NCBI RefSeq assembly: GCF_007595705.1 | Contig: NZ_NISY01000004.1 | Coordinates: 62,001 to 126,000, forward strand | DNA from: Streptomyces sp. SAJ15 | GTDB lineage: Bacteria; Actinomycetota; Actinomycetes; Streptomycetales; Streptomycetaceae | Reading direction: 5' to 3' | DNA: 64,000 nt | In this document: piece by piece, positions 20,181-29,776 of the stretch | Layout of the letters: the number at the start of each line of letters is the position of its first letter | Numbering within the stretch: the first letter of the stretch is position 1 | Program-made: the position numbers and the translations under genes | Notes under the pieces: model-generated | Databases searched by the model: none | What the model saw: the letters and a program-made list of their open reading frames with translations, nothing else | What the model was told of the DNA's origin: nothing

Positions 20181-20555
20181 TCAGCCCCAGAGCGCGTGGG
20201 CCAGCGCGCCGCCGGCGAAGGCCGCGGCCAGGCCCGCCGCCACGCTCGCCACGACGTTGACGAGGGCGTGCAGCCGGGCGCCGCTCTCGGTCAGCCGCAG
20301 CGTCTCGTACGAGAAGGTGGAGTAGGTGGTCAGCGCGCCGCACAGGCCGGTGCCGAGCAGCAGCCGGGTGCGGGAGCCGACGGCGCCCGCGGCCACCGCG
20401 CCGGTCAGCGCGCCCAGGACCAGACAGCCCACCACGTTGACGACGAGGGTGCCCCAGGGGAAGACCGAGTCATGGCGGCGCTGGACCGCGCGGTCGGCCA
20501 GATAGCGCAGCGGGGCGCCGACCATGCCGCCGGCGATCACCAGAATCCAGTTCAC
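20181..20555 (-). CDS. crcB: Fluoride channel subunit CrcB/Fluc (first copy)
   Basis: 124 residues, four hydrophobic helices, with the family motifs NVVGCLVLG and [12 protein letters not shown]. Fluc proteins form dual-topology dimers that let fluoride out of the cell. It is the last gene of a three-gene overlapping operon with a second crcB and a DUF190 gene; the 4-nt overlap with DUF190 shows coupling. Two different subunits may form a heterodimer. Confidence 0.9.
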   Translation of the reverse strand: MNWILVIAGGMVGAPLRYLADRAVQRRHDSVFPWGTLVVNVVGCLVLGALTGAVAAGAVGSRTRLLLGTGLCGALTTYSTFSYETLRLTESGARLHALVNVVASVAAGLAAAFAGGALAHALWG

Positions 20556-20908
20556 CGGCCGGGCTCCGGGGTCTCGGCCTCGTCGCCGGGCTCCAGCACC
20601 TCGACCTCGTCCAGGGTGACGAGTCCCTCGTCCACGAGCTCGTCCAGCTGCGGCAGGAAGGCCCGCACGCGTTCCGCGGCGTCCACGACCACGACCGCCA
20701 CCGGGAGGTCCTCGCTGAGCGACAGCAGCCGGCCGGTGTGGACCACGGACGAGGCGCCGAAGCCCTCGACGCCGCGGAAGACGCTGGCCCCGGCGAGCCC
20801 GGCCCGGTGGGCGCGGCGCACGATCTCGGCGTAGCGCGGCCGGTGGTGCCAGGTGTCGCGCTCGCCGAGGTAGACCGTCAGCCGCAGCGCCCTACCGCAC
20901 GACTTCAT
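20552..20908 (-). CDS. DUF190 (PII-like) protein of fluoride-channel operon
   Basis: 118 residues of the DUF190 family, a PII-like ferredoxin fold. Recognisable are [19 protein letters not shown] at the start, [12 protein letters not shown], and the loop region around [17 protein letters not shown]190 genes commonly lie with crcB and are thought to regulate or accompany the channel. The gene overlaps both flanking crcB genes (17 nt upstream, 4 nt downstream). Confidence 0.88.
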   Translation of the reverse strand: MKSCGRALRLTVYLGERDTWHHRPRYAEIVRRAHRAGLAGASVFRGVEGFGASSVVHTGRLLSLSEDLPVAVVVVDAAERVRAFLPQLDELVDEGLVTLDEVEVLEPGDEAETPEPGR

Positions 20909-21344
20909 GCTCCGGCACCTCCTCCACCGCGGGGTGCCGGTAACGCCACCGGTCCACCGTCAGCCGTCGGGTCGCCGTCGCCGCCAGCCAGACCGCGGTG
21001 AGCGCCGCCGCCAGCGTGGCCAGGAGGTAGGCCGCCGCGGTCAGGGCGCGGCCGTGCTCGAGGAGACCCCGGATCTCCACGGCGTAGCTGGAGAAGGTGG
21101 TGAACCCGCCGAGGACGCCGGTGCCGAGGAAGGGGCGGACCAGCGGATGGGCGGGGCGGGCCTCGGTGATCAGGACCAGCAGCACGCCGATCGCGGCGCA
21201 GCCGAGGGTGTTGATCGCGAACGTGGTCCAGGGGAAGCCGTCCCGCGGGGTCGACCAGGTCAGTCCGGCCGCGTAACGCGCCGCCGCGCCGATGCCGCCG
21301 CCGACCGCCACCGCGGCCACGATGGGGGACTGTGCCGTTGCCAT
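20892..21344 (-). CDS. crcB: Fluoride channel subunit CrcB/Fluc (second copy)
   Basis: 150 residues from the ATG at 21342-21344; a longer frame to 21482 adds a charged, non-membrane stretch and is rejected. Motifs NTLGCAAIG and [12 protein letters not shown] are present, with four hydrophobic helices and a C-terminal basic tail of about 25 residues absent from the partner. First gene of the operon. No fluoride riboswitch was recognised in the upstream 190 bp. Confidence 0.9.
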   Translation of the reverse strand: MATAQSPIVAAVAVGGGIGAAARYAAGLTWSTPRDGFPWTTFAINTLGCAAIGVLLVLITEARPAHPLVRPFLGTGVLGGFTTFSSYAVEIRGLLEHGRALTAAAYLLATLAAALTAVWLAATATRRLTVDRWRYRHPAVEEVPEHEVVR

Positions 21345-21555
21345 GCCGTGCTCTGCCTCGCCCGCGCCGTTCCTCGTCCATGTCGTGCCGGGGCCGCCCC
21401 GGTGCGCCCCGGTACGGTGCCGCCGCGGCGCCGCGCCCTGTCCCGTCGTGCGGTGCCCCGGCCCGTCGCGGTGTCCCGTCACGGCGCGTACCGGCTGCTG
21501 TCAGGCTAGCGCCGAGCCCCGCGCGCCGCCGGACGAGGTCGTATTGTGTGAGGCA

Positions 21556-21580
21556 ACTGTGGCGCAATCTGCCCCACAGT
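21556..21580. promoter_or_regulatory. Inverted repeat ACTGTGG-N11-CCACAGT, candidate TetR operator
   Basis: Perfect 7-bp arms (21556-21562 and 21574-21580) lie 26 bp upstream of the TetR-family start, where an autoregulatory site is expected. The same intergenic region serves the divergent crcB operon. Confidence 0.6.
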
Positions 21581-21606
21581 ATCGGTTCACGTGGGGAGTG
21601 TGGAGC

Positions 21607-22215
21607 ATGGTGAAGGGCGGCACGAAGGAGACGCGCGCGACGGGGCGCGCGCTGGACCCGCGGGCGGAGCGCAGTCGTGCGGCGGCTCTGGCGGCCGCCA
21701 GTGACCTGCTGATCGAGCACGGCTGGTCCGGCGTCACGCATGTCTCCGTCGCCTCCCGCAGCGGGGTGGGCCGGACGACGCTGTACCGGCACTGGCCGGA
21801 GTCCGCGATGCTCATCCAGGAGCTGCTGGCCGAGCTGTTCGAGGTCGAACGGCCGGTGCGCACCGACGACCTGCGCGAGGACCTGATCCGCGAGCTCCAG
21901 GCGTTCCTGGCGGTGCTGCTCAACCCCAAGTCGGAGCGGGCGCTCCGGGTCATCATCGACCAGGCGCCGCTGGACCCGCGGTACGCGGAGGTGCTGGCGT
22001 CGTGCAGTCGGAAGGGGACCGACGGGCTGCGCGCGATCGTCGACGACGCCAAGGCCGCCGGCGGGCTGTCGGGCGGTCTCGACACGGACGTGGCGATCGA
22101 CCTGCTGCTGGGTCCGCTGACCTTCCGTCGGCTCATCTCGGGCCATGGATTCGCCGAGCGCTACGTCCCCGACCTGGTCGACGGCTTCCTGGCGGCGCAC
22201 GCCCGACGATCTTGA
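21607..22215 (+). CDS. TetR family transcriptional regulator
   Basis: 202 residues from the ATG at 21607 with GGGGAG upstream. An N-terminal HTH (GVTHVSVASRSGVGRTTLYR) is followed by a TetR_C-type ligand domain ending in GLSGGLDTDVAIDLLLGPLTFRRL, as in the group including SCO-type TetR_C_11 regulators. A dyad upstream suggests autoregulation. No adjacent transporter is divergent apart from crcB, so the target is unknown. Confidence 0.88.
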   Translation: MVKGGTKETRATGRALDPRAERSRAAALAAASDLLIEHGWSGVTHVSVASRSGVGRTTLYRHWPESAMLIQELLAELFEVERPVRTDDLREDLIRELQAFLAVLLNPKSERALRVIIDQAPLDPRYAEVLASCSRKGTDGLRAIVDDAKAAGGLSGGLDTDVAIDLLLGPLTFRRLISGHGFAERYVPDLVDGFLAAHARRS

Positions 22216-22332
22216 TCGGTTCTTCAGCGGCCCACCAGTGGGGCACGATGTGCCGCACAAATCCTTGGCTTCACGATCTATGAAACACCCTGTTCCGCGA
22301 GGGGGGTCGCGGATGGTGACGGGAGGGATTTC

Positions 22333-25278
22333 GTGAGCCAGCTCATGGACCGTGGTGTCCGCGAGGAGGACACACGGAGAACGGGGGGTCCGGTCCCGAG
22401 AGACGTGCGGCTGCGCGTCCCGCGCGGGGACCGGCTCCATGGAAGGGACGCCGAACTCGCCGAACTCGCCCGGATGCTGAGCGATCCGGGCATCCGACTG
22501 CTGACGGTCACCGGGCCGGCGGGGGTCGGCAAGAGCGCACTGGCCCGCTTCGCGCTGGGCGGCGGAGCGGCCTACGGGGACGCGCCGCCGTTCGGGAACA
22601 CCACCTCGTTCGGGGACACGGCCTCGTACGGGCGCACGACCGCGTGCGAGGGCGCGACCTCGTCCGCGAGCCCGGCGGTCCCCGGCGGCACGACGCCCGG
22701 CCCGCGCCCGGCCGCCCCCGGGGACACGACCTCGTACGGCGGCGGGGCCGGCGCCGGGTCCGTGGACGGGTCCGTGGACGGGGACGCGGCGGCGCGCCGC
22801 GCCGAGGCCGCGCGGGACGCGACCGCGGCCTCGCTCCCGCTCCCCTTCCCCGGGCCGTACCCCTTCCTCGGGTTCCTCGGGCATCCTCCGCTGCTCGAGC
22901 GGGTCCCGGCCCCGCGCCGGGCCGCCGACCCCGGGCCGGCCCCGGGCGCCGCCGTCGTCGTGGACCTGGCCTCGACCGGCAGCCGCGGCACCGCCTGGCG
23001 CGCGGTGGCCGCCGCCCTGGGCGCGCCGGGTCGGCCCGTCGCGGACGCCCCGGCCGACGCGCTGCCGGAGCTGATCGGGGCCCACCTCGGCGACCGCGAG
23101 GTGCTGCTCGTGCTGGACAACGGCGACCTGGTGGCGTCGCGGCTGCCCGGCGACATCGCCGCCCTGCTGCGACGCTGCCCGCGGCTGCGCATCCTGCTCA
23201 CCAGCCGCTCCTCTCTGGACGTCTCCGCGGAACACCTCTTCCCGGTGGCGCCGCTGCCCGTGGGGCCGCGCGGTGGCGCGCCGCTGGACTCGGTGGCGGT
23301 GCGGCTGTTCGTGGACCGGGTCGGCGCGCACTACCGCCGCGACGTCCTCCAGCCGACGGAGCTGCGGAACATCGCCGAGATCTGCGCCGAGCTGGACGGG
23401 CTGCCGCTGGCCATCGAGGTGACCGCGCGGGCCGTGGGCACGGTCGGCACCGGCGCGCTGCTCGCGGCGCTGCGGCGCGGCGAGTACCCGTACCACGGCC
23501 GGCTGCTCGACGTCCCGACCCGGCACCAGTCCGTGCTCGGCGCGCTCTCCTGGGGTGACCGGGCGCTGAGCGGCGAGGAGAGGTCCCTGCTGCGGCGGCT
23601 GGCGGTCTGTGAGGTCGCCGTCGACCTGCTGACCGTGCAGCGCCTGGGCGGCCTCAGCCGGATGCAGGCCGCGCGGCGACTCGACTCCCTCGTCCGCAGA
23701 AGCCTGCTGGTGAGCGCCAAGCGGGAGGGCGGCGATCCGGAGTTCCGGATGCTCACCGCCGTCCGCAGCTACTACCGCAGACAGCTCGCGCGGAGCCCGC
23801 AGGAGGCGGCCGAGGCGTACCGTCGTCACGCCGACCACTACGCGAAGCTCGCCGTCGCCGCCGAACAGGGGCTGCGCGACGCCGAGGAGCGGGCCCGCTG
23901 GCTGGCCGCGGTGCCCACCCGGCTCTCCGATCTGCGCGTCGCCGTCACCCGGCTCCAGGCCGCCGGCCGGCATGCCACCGCCCTGCGCACCCTCCTCAGC
24001 CTCGAAGACGCGCTCGCGGTCCACGACGCCCTGCCGATGGCGGCCGAGCTGCTGGAGCGCTCCGTCGCGGCCATGGAGGCGGAGGGGGCCGCGCGGGACG
24101 GCGGCGTGCTCGCCGACGCGCTCAGGGTGTCCGCCGGCTGGGCGTTGGCGGCGGACGACCGCCCGCGGGCGGCGGCCCGGCTCAGCCGGGCCGCCGCGCT
24201 GTACGAGCGGGCCGGCGACCCGGTCGGCGTCGCCCAGACGGGCGTCCTCGCCGCCGAACTGGCCCGGCGGCTCGGGGACACGGAGACCGCCCAGGCGCGG
24301 GCGCTGTCCGCCGTCGCGGCGGCGGAGACCCGCCGGGACGTGCGCGGCGCGGCCGCCGCCCGGCGGGTACTGGCCCTCGCGCGGGCCGACCGGGGCGCGG
24401 CGGACGCCGAGGAGCCGTTGTCGCGCGCCCTGGACGAACTGCGCTCCCTGCGGGACCCGCACGCCACCGCGCTCGCCCTCATCGACCTAGCGCGGGTCCG
24501 GTCGGCCCTCGGCCGCGGCGCCCCGGCCCGCGCCGCGGTCCGGGAGGCGATGGAGCTGCTCCTGTTGCACGGTGGCAGCCCCGCCGAGGTGGTGCTGGCG
24601 CTGGAGATCGCCGTCCGCACGGCGCCGAGCGGAGGCGGCGTCGAGCGACGGCATGTCCAGCGGGTGACCGCCCTGGCCCGGGCGCTGCGTGAGCGGTACG
24701 CGCTGCCCGGCGACGGCCTGGCGGACGACGGAACCGGCCCGGACGGCGTCGGCCGGACCGGCGGCCCGGTCCGGGGCGTGGTGCCGGAGGCGCCGCGCGC
24801 CGCCGGTCGCGTGCCGGCCCCGCGTACGCCGGACCGCGCGGGGCCGCCGCCCACGGTCGCACCCCGGGGGACCGTGGGCGGGAACGGCCCCGCCGAGCCG
24901 CCGGCCGGGTTCGGCGCCGCCAAGGCCCCGCCCGCCACCGCGGCGGCGGAGCCGGGGGAGCCCGCGGGTCACGCCGCCGAGCCGGCCGACTGCCCCTCCC
25001 TCCAGTCCGCGCTGACCATCGCCCTGTCCACGCCGCCGCCCGCCCCCGACCCGGCGCCGGAGCGGGAGGGCGGCGAGGGCCCGCGGCTGGCCGGGCTCAC
25101 CCCGCGGCAGCACCAGATCGCCGAGCTGGTGGCGGAGGGGATGACGAACCGGCAGATCGCTCGGGCGCTGGAGCTGTCGGAGTGGACGGTCGTCAACCAT
25201 CTGCGGCAGGTGATGACCAAGCTGGAGTGCCCGTCCCGGGTGCACGTCACCCGGATCGTGCAGCGGAGCGCCGGCTGA
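22333..25278 (+). CDS. Large ATPase regulator with C-terminal LuxR HTH
   Basis: 981 residues from GTG with GGGAGGGA upstream. Walker A GPAGVGKS is at 61-68, Walker B near LLVLDNGD, then LLTSRSSLDVSAEHLFPVAPL, the pattern of AfsR/LuxR-type STAND regulators. A helical TPR-like region (about 480-790) and a proline/glycine linker follow. The C-terminal LuxR HTH begins at LTPRQHQIAELVAEGMTNRQ. Unusually, about 130 low-complexity residues (77-206) separate Walker A from the next strand, where about 20 are normal. It is convergent with the prenyl synthase operon and could be a pathway regulator of the terpenoid locus. That is inference. Confidence 0.85.
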   Translation: MSQLMDRGVREEDTRRTGGPVPRDVRLRVPRGDRLHGRDAELAELARMLSDPGIRLLTVTGPAGVGKSALARFALGGGAAYGDAPPFGNTTSFGDTASYGRTTACEGATSSASPAVPGGTTPGPRPAAPGDTTSYGGGAGAGSVDGSVDGDAAARRAEAARDATAASLPLPFPGPYPFLGFLGHPPLLERVPAPRRAADPGPAPGAAVVVDLASTGSRGTAWRAVAAALGAPGRPVADAPADALPELIGAHLGDREVLLVLDNGDLVASRLPGDIAALLRRCPRLRILLTSRSSLDVSAEHLFPVAPLPVGPRGGAPLDSVAVRLFVDRVGAHYRRDVLQPTELRNIAEICAELDGLPLAIEVTARAVGTVGTGALLAALRRGEYPYHGRLLDVPTRHQSVLGALSWGDRALSGEERSLLRRLAVCEVAVDLLTVQRLGGLSRMQAARRLDSLVRRSLLVSAKREGGDPEFRMLTAVRSYYRRQLARSPQEAAEAYRRHADHYAKLAVAAEQGLRDAEERARWLAAVPTRLSDLRVAVTRLQAAGRHATALRTLLSLEDALAVHDALPMAAELLERSVAAMEAEGAARDGGVLADALRVSAGWALAADDRPRAAARLSRAAALYERAGDPVGVAQTGVLAAELARRLGDTETAQARALSAVAAAETRRDVRGAAAARRVLALARADRGAADAEEPLSRALDELRSLRDPHATALALIDLARVRSALGRGAPARAAVREAMELLLLHGGSPAEVVLALEIAVRTAPSGGGVERRHVQRVTALARALRERYALPGDGLADDGTGPDGVGRTGGPVRGVVPEAPRAAGRVPAPRTPDRAGPPPTVAPRGTVGGNGPAEPPAGFGAAKAPPATAAAEPGEPAGHAAEPADCPSLQSALTIALSTPPPAPDPAPEREGGEGPRLAGLTPRQHQIAELVAEGMTNRQIARALELSEWTVVNHLRQVMTKLECPSRVHVTRIVQRSAG

Positions 25279-25303
25279 GACCGTCGGCCGGGGGCACGAC
25301 ACA

Positions 25304-25340
25304 CGTCGGCCGCGCGGGGTCCCACCCCGCGCGGCCGACG
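25304..25340. terminator. Bidirectional terminator between the LuxR gene and the prenyl synthase operon
   Basis: A 16-bp perfect stem (25304-25319 with 25325-25340) and a 5-nt loop TCCCA, placed between two convergent stops. Confidence 0.8.
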
Positions 25341-25371
25341 CTCGTCCTCGGGCTCCTGTCCCGGCCCGCCG

Positions 25372-26460
25372 CTACTTGTCCCGGTACACCGCCGCCCGCG
25401 CCATCGCGTGCAGCTCCGCCGCCCACTCCGGGGGCAGCGCCGAGCTCACCGCCTCGTTGGCCACCCGGAGCCGTTCGGCGATGACGGCCTCGACCCGGTC
25501 CCGGATGCCGGTGCGCACCAGCAGCTCGTACAGCGCGTCCGGGTCGGTGCCCGGCAGGTCGTCGCCGACCAGCTCCCGCACCTCCGGCTCGTCGCTGAGC
25601 GCGAAGGACATCAGCAGCGTCATCTTGTGCTGCTTGAAGTCCAGCCGGGCGGGCTTGCCGGTGACCTCGGCGCTGCCGAAGGCGTCGAGCAGGTCGTCGC
25701 GGAGCTGGAACGCCTCGCCGAGCGCCAGCCCGTACGCCTCGAAGGCCGCGAGCAGCTCGGCCGAGCCGTCGGACAGCGCCGCGCCGACCGCCAGCGGACG
25801 GGAGACCGTGTAGCGGCCGGACTTGAACAGGGCGATCCAGCGGGCCAGCGCGGCGTCGGGCCGGAACCGGGCGGCCGCGCGGACGTCGAGGAACTGCCCG
25901 ACCATCAGCTCGGTGCGCAGCTCGCCCCAGACCTCGCGGGCCCGGGGGGTGCCGGCGGGCATCAGCCGGTCCGCGTAGACCAGGGCCAGGTCGCCGGCGA
26001 GGACGGCCACGCTCTCGCCGTAGCGCCGGGGCTCGCCGTGCCAGCCGCGGTCCTGGTGCAGCGTGGCGTGCAGCACGTGCGCGGTGGGCTCGTTGCGGCG
26101 CAGCTCGGAGGCGTCGAAGACGTCGTCGTGGAGCAGGGCCGAGGTGTGCAGCAGCTCCAGCGCCGCGGCCGCGTTCACCGCGTACTCCGCGTCGTCCGCG
26201 GCCGGGTCGCCGCCCGCCGCCAGATAGGCGGCGAGGCAGAACGAGGGGCGCAGCCGCTTGCCGCCGCTGGCGACCATGGTGGCCACGCAGTCGATCAGCT
26301 CCACGGCGTCCGGGTTGAGCTCGGACCACTCGCGGCGCTCCGCCGCGAGGAAATCCGTGAGGCGCCGCTCCACCCGGGCCAGCAGCGCCGCGCGCTGGTC
26401 GGCCGGGGCGTCACCCGGGGTGCCCGCGGGTACGGCTGGCCTGTGCTCGGTCACGGTCAC
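25372..26460 (-). CDS. Polyprenyl diphosphate synthase (probably geranylgeranyl-PP)
   Basis: 362 residues from a GTG that overlaps the ispH stop by 4 nt (GTGA). GGKRLRP (66-72), first Asp-rich motif DDVFD (112-116) and second DDLLD (255-259) are intact. The small residues Ala108 and Ser107 at -4 and -5 to the first motif suggest a C20 or longer product by the known chain-length rule. It condenses IPP with allylic diphosphates. Coupling to ispH and a FAD enzyme gene indicates specialised isoprenoid supply. An in-frame extension up to 27468 is only open antisense-like frame. Confidence 0.9.
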   Translation of the reverse strand: MTVTEHRPAVPAGTPGDAPADQRAALLARVERRLTDFLAAERREWSELNPDAVELIDCVATMVASGGKRLRPSFCLAAYLAAGGDPAADDAEYAVNAAAALELLHTSALLHDDVFDASELRRNEPTAHVLHATLHQDRGWHGEPRRYGESVAVLAGDLALVYADRLMPAGTPRAREVWGELRTELMVGQFLDVRAAARFRPDAALARWIALFKSGRYTVSRPLAVGAALSDGSAELLAAFEAYGLALGEAFQLRDDLLDAFGSAEVTGKPARLDFKQHKMTLLMSFALSDEPEVRELVGDDLPGTDPDALYELLVRTGIRDRVEAVIAERLRVANEAVSSALPPEWAAELHAMARAAVYRDK

Positions 26461-27410
26461 TGCAGACTCCCTGGCATGGCGAAGACGACGTCCTCGGTGG
26501 TGGTCGTGATGGTGTCGACGTGGCCATAACCCAGCTCCCCGAGACGGGCGACCAACTGCTCGACGAGGATCTCCGGGGCGCTGGCGCCGGCGGTGACGCC
26601 GACCGTCCGCACACCCCGCAGCCAGCGCTCGTCCAGCTTGGAGACGTCGTTGACGAGGTACGAGGCGGACCCGTGCCGGATCGCCACCTCGACCATGCGC
26701 ACCGAGTTGCTGGAGTTGTCGGAGCCGACGACGAGGACCAGGTCGGCCTCGGCCGCCAGCTCCTTGACCGCGTTCTGCCGGTTCTGGCTCGCGTAGCATA
26801 TGTCGTCCGAGCCCGGGCCCTGGATTTCGGGGAAGCGCCTGGTCAGCTCGTCCGCGATGGCGCGGGTCTCGTCCAGCGACAGCGTGGTCTGGGTGAGGTA
26901 GGAGACGCCGTCCGTGCCGGCCGGGAGCCGCACCGTGCGGGCGTCCTCGACCGTCTCCACCACGATGGTGTGCTCCGGCGCCTCGCCGACCGTGCCCTCC
27001 ACCTCCTCGTGGTCGGCGTGCCCGATCAGCAGGATGGTGTGTCCCGCCCCGGCGGCGCGCTTGGCCTCCTGGTGCACCTTGGACACCAGCGGGCAGGTGG
27101 CGTCGACCACCCGGAGCTCGCGGGAGGCGGAGTTGGACCGTACGGCCGGCGACACGCCGTGCGCGGAGAAGACGCACACCGCGCCGCGCGGCACCTCGTC
27201 CTCCGAGTCCACGAAGACCGCGCCGCGCCGCTCCAGCTGGTTCACCACGTACTGGTTGTGGATGATCTGCTTGCGGACGTAGACGGGCGCCCCGTGGATC
27301 TCCAGGGCCCGCTCCACCATGCCGATCGCGCGCTCCACCCCGGCGCAGAAGCCCCGCGGCTCCGCCAGGATGACCCGCTTGCGGTCGGTGGTGTCCGTCG
27401 TCGTGGTCAT
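26457..27410 (-). CDS. ispH: 4-hydroxy-3-methylbut-2-enyl diphosphate reductase
   Basis: 317 residues. The three [4Fe-4S] ligands are present: Cys22 (GFCAGVERA), Cys106 ([10 protein letters not shown]) and Cys205 (CYASQNRQ). So are [19 protein letters not shown] and [13 protein letters not shown]. It makes IPP and DMAPP in the last MEP step. Its ATG overlaps the upstream FAD gene (ATGA) and its stop overlaps the prenyl synthase, so the three proteins are made together. It is likely a cluster-linked extra copy, since the housekeeping copy normally sits elsewhere. Confidence 0.95.
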   Translation of the reverse strand: MTTTTDTTDRKRVILAEPRGFCAGVERAIGMVERALEIHGAPVYVRKQIIHNQYVVNQLERRGAVFVDSEDEVPRGAVCVFSAHGVSPAVRSNSASRELRVVDATCPLVSKVHQEAKRAAGAGHTILLIGHADHEEVEGTVGEAPEHTIVVETVEDARTVRLPAGTDGVSYLTQTTLSLDETRAIADELTRRFPEIQGPGSDDICYASQNRQNAVKELAAEADLVLVVGSDNSSNSVRMVEVAIRHGSASYLVNDVSKLDERWLRGVRTVGVTAGASAPEILVEQLVARLGELGYGHVDTITTTTEDVVFAMPGSLQ

Positions 27411-29560
27411 GGTGTCCTCCGAGTCGTCGACAGGGGGCGTGCGGCGGAGGCGGCGTCGGCCGCCGCATGCGGGTCGGTGTCGGCCACCGGGTGCGGGTCG
27501 GCGTCGGTCGTCCCCACGGCCGCCGCCGGTCCTTCCGGTGCCGGGCCGCCCAGGGCCAGCACCGCCTGGGCGATGGCGTCCGCGTCGCCGAGGGTGACGG
27601 AGTTGACGCCCGGTCTGATGCCGGCGGCGGTCACCCAGTGCACGGCCTCCGTCGGCACCCCGTAGGCGAACCGCGCCGGGTGCGGTCGCCCCGCGGCGTC
27701 CAGCACCCGGTAGGGGCGCGCGGTGACGGCGAGCCCGCCGGTCACCAGGGCGCCGCCGCGCGCTGCGGGGACGCGGTACGGCCGGCACCGCCCGGTGGCC
27801 AGCAGCCGGCGCAGCAGCGGGTCGGCGGTGCGGCGCAGGTCGGGCTCCGGCAGTCGGGCCTCGATCAGCGCCCGTGCCGCCACCGTGGAGCCGGGCACGG
27901 CGGGGGACTCGGCGACGAAGCGGCCCGAGCCGGGGCCGGCCGCGCCGGGTTCCGCCCGGATCCGGGTGTCGGGCCCGATGATCCGCACCACCCCGGCCTC
28001 CAGCAGTGCCAGCAGCTCCGCGATCCGGTGGGCGGGCGGGCCGATGGACAGATAGGCGTTGAGCGGGGTGTACCAGCCGTCCAGGTCGACACGGTGCGAG
28101 TCGCCGTCCAGGCCGCCGTGGTCGACCGCCAGTCGGATCTCGTTGCGCAGGTCGCGCAGCACGTCGAGGGCGGCCTTCAGCGGCCCGGTGACGTTTCCGG
28201 CCCGGGCCGCCGCCAGGTCGGCGCGGAGATGGTCGGCCAGCCAGCGGTGGAAGTCCTCGGGGTCGGTGAACCGGCGGTCGCCGTGGGGGCGCTGCACGGC
28301 GGCCCAGTCCCAGCGGTCGCCCGGCGCCACCCCGGCCTCGGTCAGCAGCCAGTCCTCCCGCTCCCCGCCGGGCGGGCAGGCCAGGAAGCGCTCGCGGAAC
28401 TCCCAGGCCCGGTCCGGCCGCCCGCGGGCGGTCAGCAGCGCCGTGTAGTAGACCGCCTCCACCTCCTTGGCGATCAGTGGCCACAGCGTCTCCCGGAAGT
28501 CGAGTCCGGAGCCGTCGGGGGACTGGGCGCGCAGCTTGGCGATCAGCTCGGGGGTGAGCAGCAGCGGCTCGTGACGGCCGGAGACACCCTTCTCGTTCTC
28601 GCCGCGGGCGTGGTACGGCAGCCCGCGCCGGGAGCCGGCGTACAGCAGCGGCTCCCGCCCGGACGGGACGTACACCAGCCGTCCGTCGCGTGTCTCGTAG
28701 CGCCCGCCGCGGCCCTCGGTCAGCAGCGCCATGTGGTCGAAGAAGGTGAGGCCGAGCCCGCGTAACAGCACCGGCTCGCCGGGCGCGAGCGCGGCGAGCG
28801 CCGTGTCGGTCGTGTCGGTCGTCTCTGTCGGGGCGTTCGGGTCGGTGGTGTCGGTCGTCTCGATCGGGTCGGCCAGGTCGGCGGGGTTGGCCGGGGGGAG
28901 GTGCAGCAGCCCGTGTTCGGCGGCGAAGGCCCCCAGCGCGGCGTCGACGGCGGAGGGCTCGGGGTCGACATGGCCCTGTGCGAGCACCACCGCGTGCAGC
29001 CCGGTCAGCCGGGTGCCGTCCGCCAGGGTCACCGTCTGGGTGCCCGCGCGGCCGTCGTCCGGGCCGGGGCCCGAGGCGCCGGGGACGTCGTCCAGATCCA
29101 CCGCGCGCTGCCGGTGCACCCGCAGCGCGACCTGGTCCGGGGCGCGCTCGGCCACCCGGCGGAACGCCCACTCCAGATAGGCGCCGTACAGGGCACGGGT
29201 CGGGTAGGTGTCGGGGCCCAGCGCGCGGGCCTCGGCGCGGGCGGCCCCGTCGAGCGTCTCGGCCGCCGCCGGCGAGCCGGCCCACTCGTACAGGCTCGGC
29301 CCCGGCTCCAGCGGCCCCGCCAGCTCCACGCTCTCGTCGGTGAAGACGGTCACCTGGCAGGCGACGGTGTTCATGAGCAGCCGGCGGGACTGGTCGGTGC
29401 GCCAGACGCGACCGGCGCCCGGCGGGTACGGGTCGACGACGTGGACGGTGATCGCGCGGTGTCTTCGGGACCGCCGGGCTCCCGCGCACAGCCGCTCCAG
29501 CACCGACAGACCGCGGGGCCCGGCCCCGATGAGGCAGACATCGAGGCGTATGCCGCTCAT
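27407..29560 (-). CDS. Large FAD/NAD(P)-binding oxidoreductase (NAD_binding_9 type)
   Basis: 717 residues. The N-terminal dinucleotide motif [16 protein letters not shown] and the arrangement [28 protein letters not shown] are typical of the FAD/NAD(P)-binding PF13454 family, whose enzymes include hydroxylase-like proteins of natural-product loci. A Thr/Asp-rich low-complexity stretch (ETTDTTD, about residues 235-255) interrupts the middle. First gene of a coupled minus operon with ispH and a prenyl synthase. The reaction is unknown; redox tailoring of the terpenoid is a guess from context. Confidence 0.8.
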   Translation of the reverse strand: MSGIRLDVCLIGAGPRGLSVLERLCAGARRSRRHRAITVHVVDPYPPGAGRVWRTDQSRRLLMNTVACQVTVFTDESVELAGPLEPGPSLYEWAGSPAAAETLDGAARAEARALGPDTYPTRALYGAYLEWAFRRVAERAPDQVALRVHRQRAVDLDDVPGASGPGPDDGRAGTQTVTLADGTRLTGLHAVVLAQGHVDPEPSAVDAALGAFAAEHGLLHLPPANPADLADPIETTDTTDPNAPTETTDTTDTALAALAPGEPVLLRGLGLTFFDHMALLTEGRGGRYETRDGRLVYVPSGREPLLYAGSRRGLPYHARGENEKGVSGRHEPLLLTPELIAKLRAQSPDGSGLDFRETLWPLIAKEVEAVYYTALLTARGRPDRAWEFRERFLACPPGGEREDWLLTEAGVAPGDRWDWAAVQRPHGDRRFTDPEDFHRWLADHLRADLAAARAGNVTGPLKAALDVLRDLRNEIRLAVDHGGLDGDSHRVDLDGWYTPLNAYLSIGPPAHRIAELLALLEAGVVRIIGPDTRIRAEPGAAGPGSGRFVAESPAVPGSTVAARALIEARLPEPDLRRTADPLLRRLLATGRCRPYRVPAARGGALVTGGLAVTARPYRVLDAAGRPHPARFAYGVPTEAVHWVTAAGIRPGVNSVTLGDADAIAQAVLALGGPAPEGPAAAVGTTDADPHPVADTDPHAAADAASAARPLSTTRRTP

Positions 29561-29776
29561 GTGCAGGTCTCCATTCCCCTACGGCTTCACGAGGGTCGGT
29601 TTCTGGAGACCGATCGTGGGGGCGCGGGGACCGGGCCGGAAGCGGCTGATTATTGCTATCCGAAGCTGGCAGGTTGTCATGGCGATTGCTATGGCTGGCT
29701 GCCGAGTTCCGCTTCTAATTTGTGCACTCCTTGAGCGATGAATGCCATTCCTGGCAGCTGACTGGGGAGTGCTGAA
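29561..29776. promoter_or_regulatory. Divergent promoter region of the left terpenoid genes
   Basis: 216 bp, noticeably A/T-richer than the flanking genes, between the FAD enzyme operon and the adenylating ligase. An 8-nt direct repeat ATTGCTAT occurs at 29652-29659 and 29685-29692, 33 bp apart. It could mark activator sites. The ligase start has GGGGAG at 29764-29769 as ribosome site. Confidence 0.5.

Noticed and set aside
21345..21555. Fluoride riboswitch before the crcB operon
   Set aside because: I looked for the conserved GATGG and pseudoknot parts of the crcB motif on the minus strand and did not find them.
20905..24462. Long minus-strand frame opposite the TetR and LuxR genes
   Set aside because: It is the shadow of the LuxR and TetR coding regions and runs through the real crcB start region. 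No domain.
26461..27468. In-frame N-terminal extension of the prenyl synthase into ispH
   Set aside because: ispH is certain in another frame; the extension is its shadow. The GTG at 26460 gives normal family length and a 4-nt overlap.
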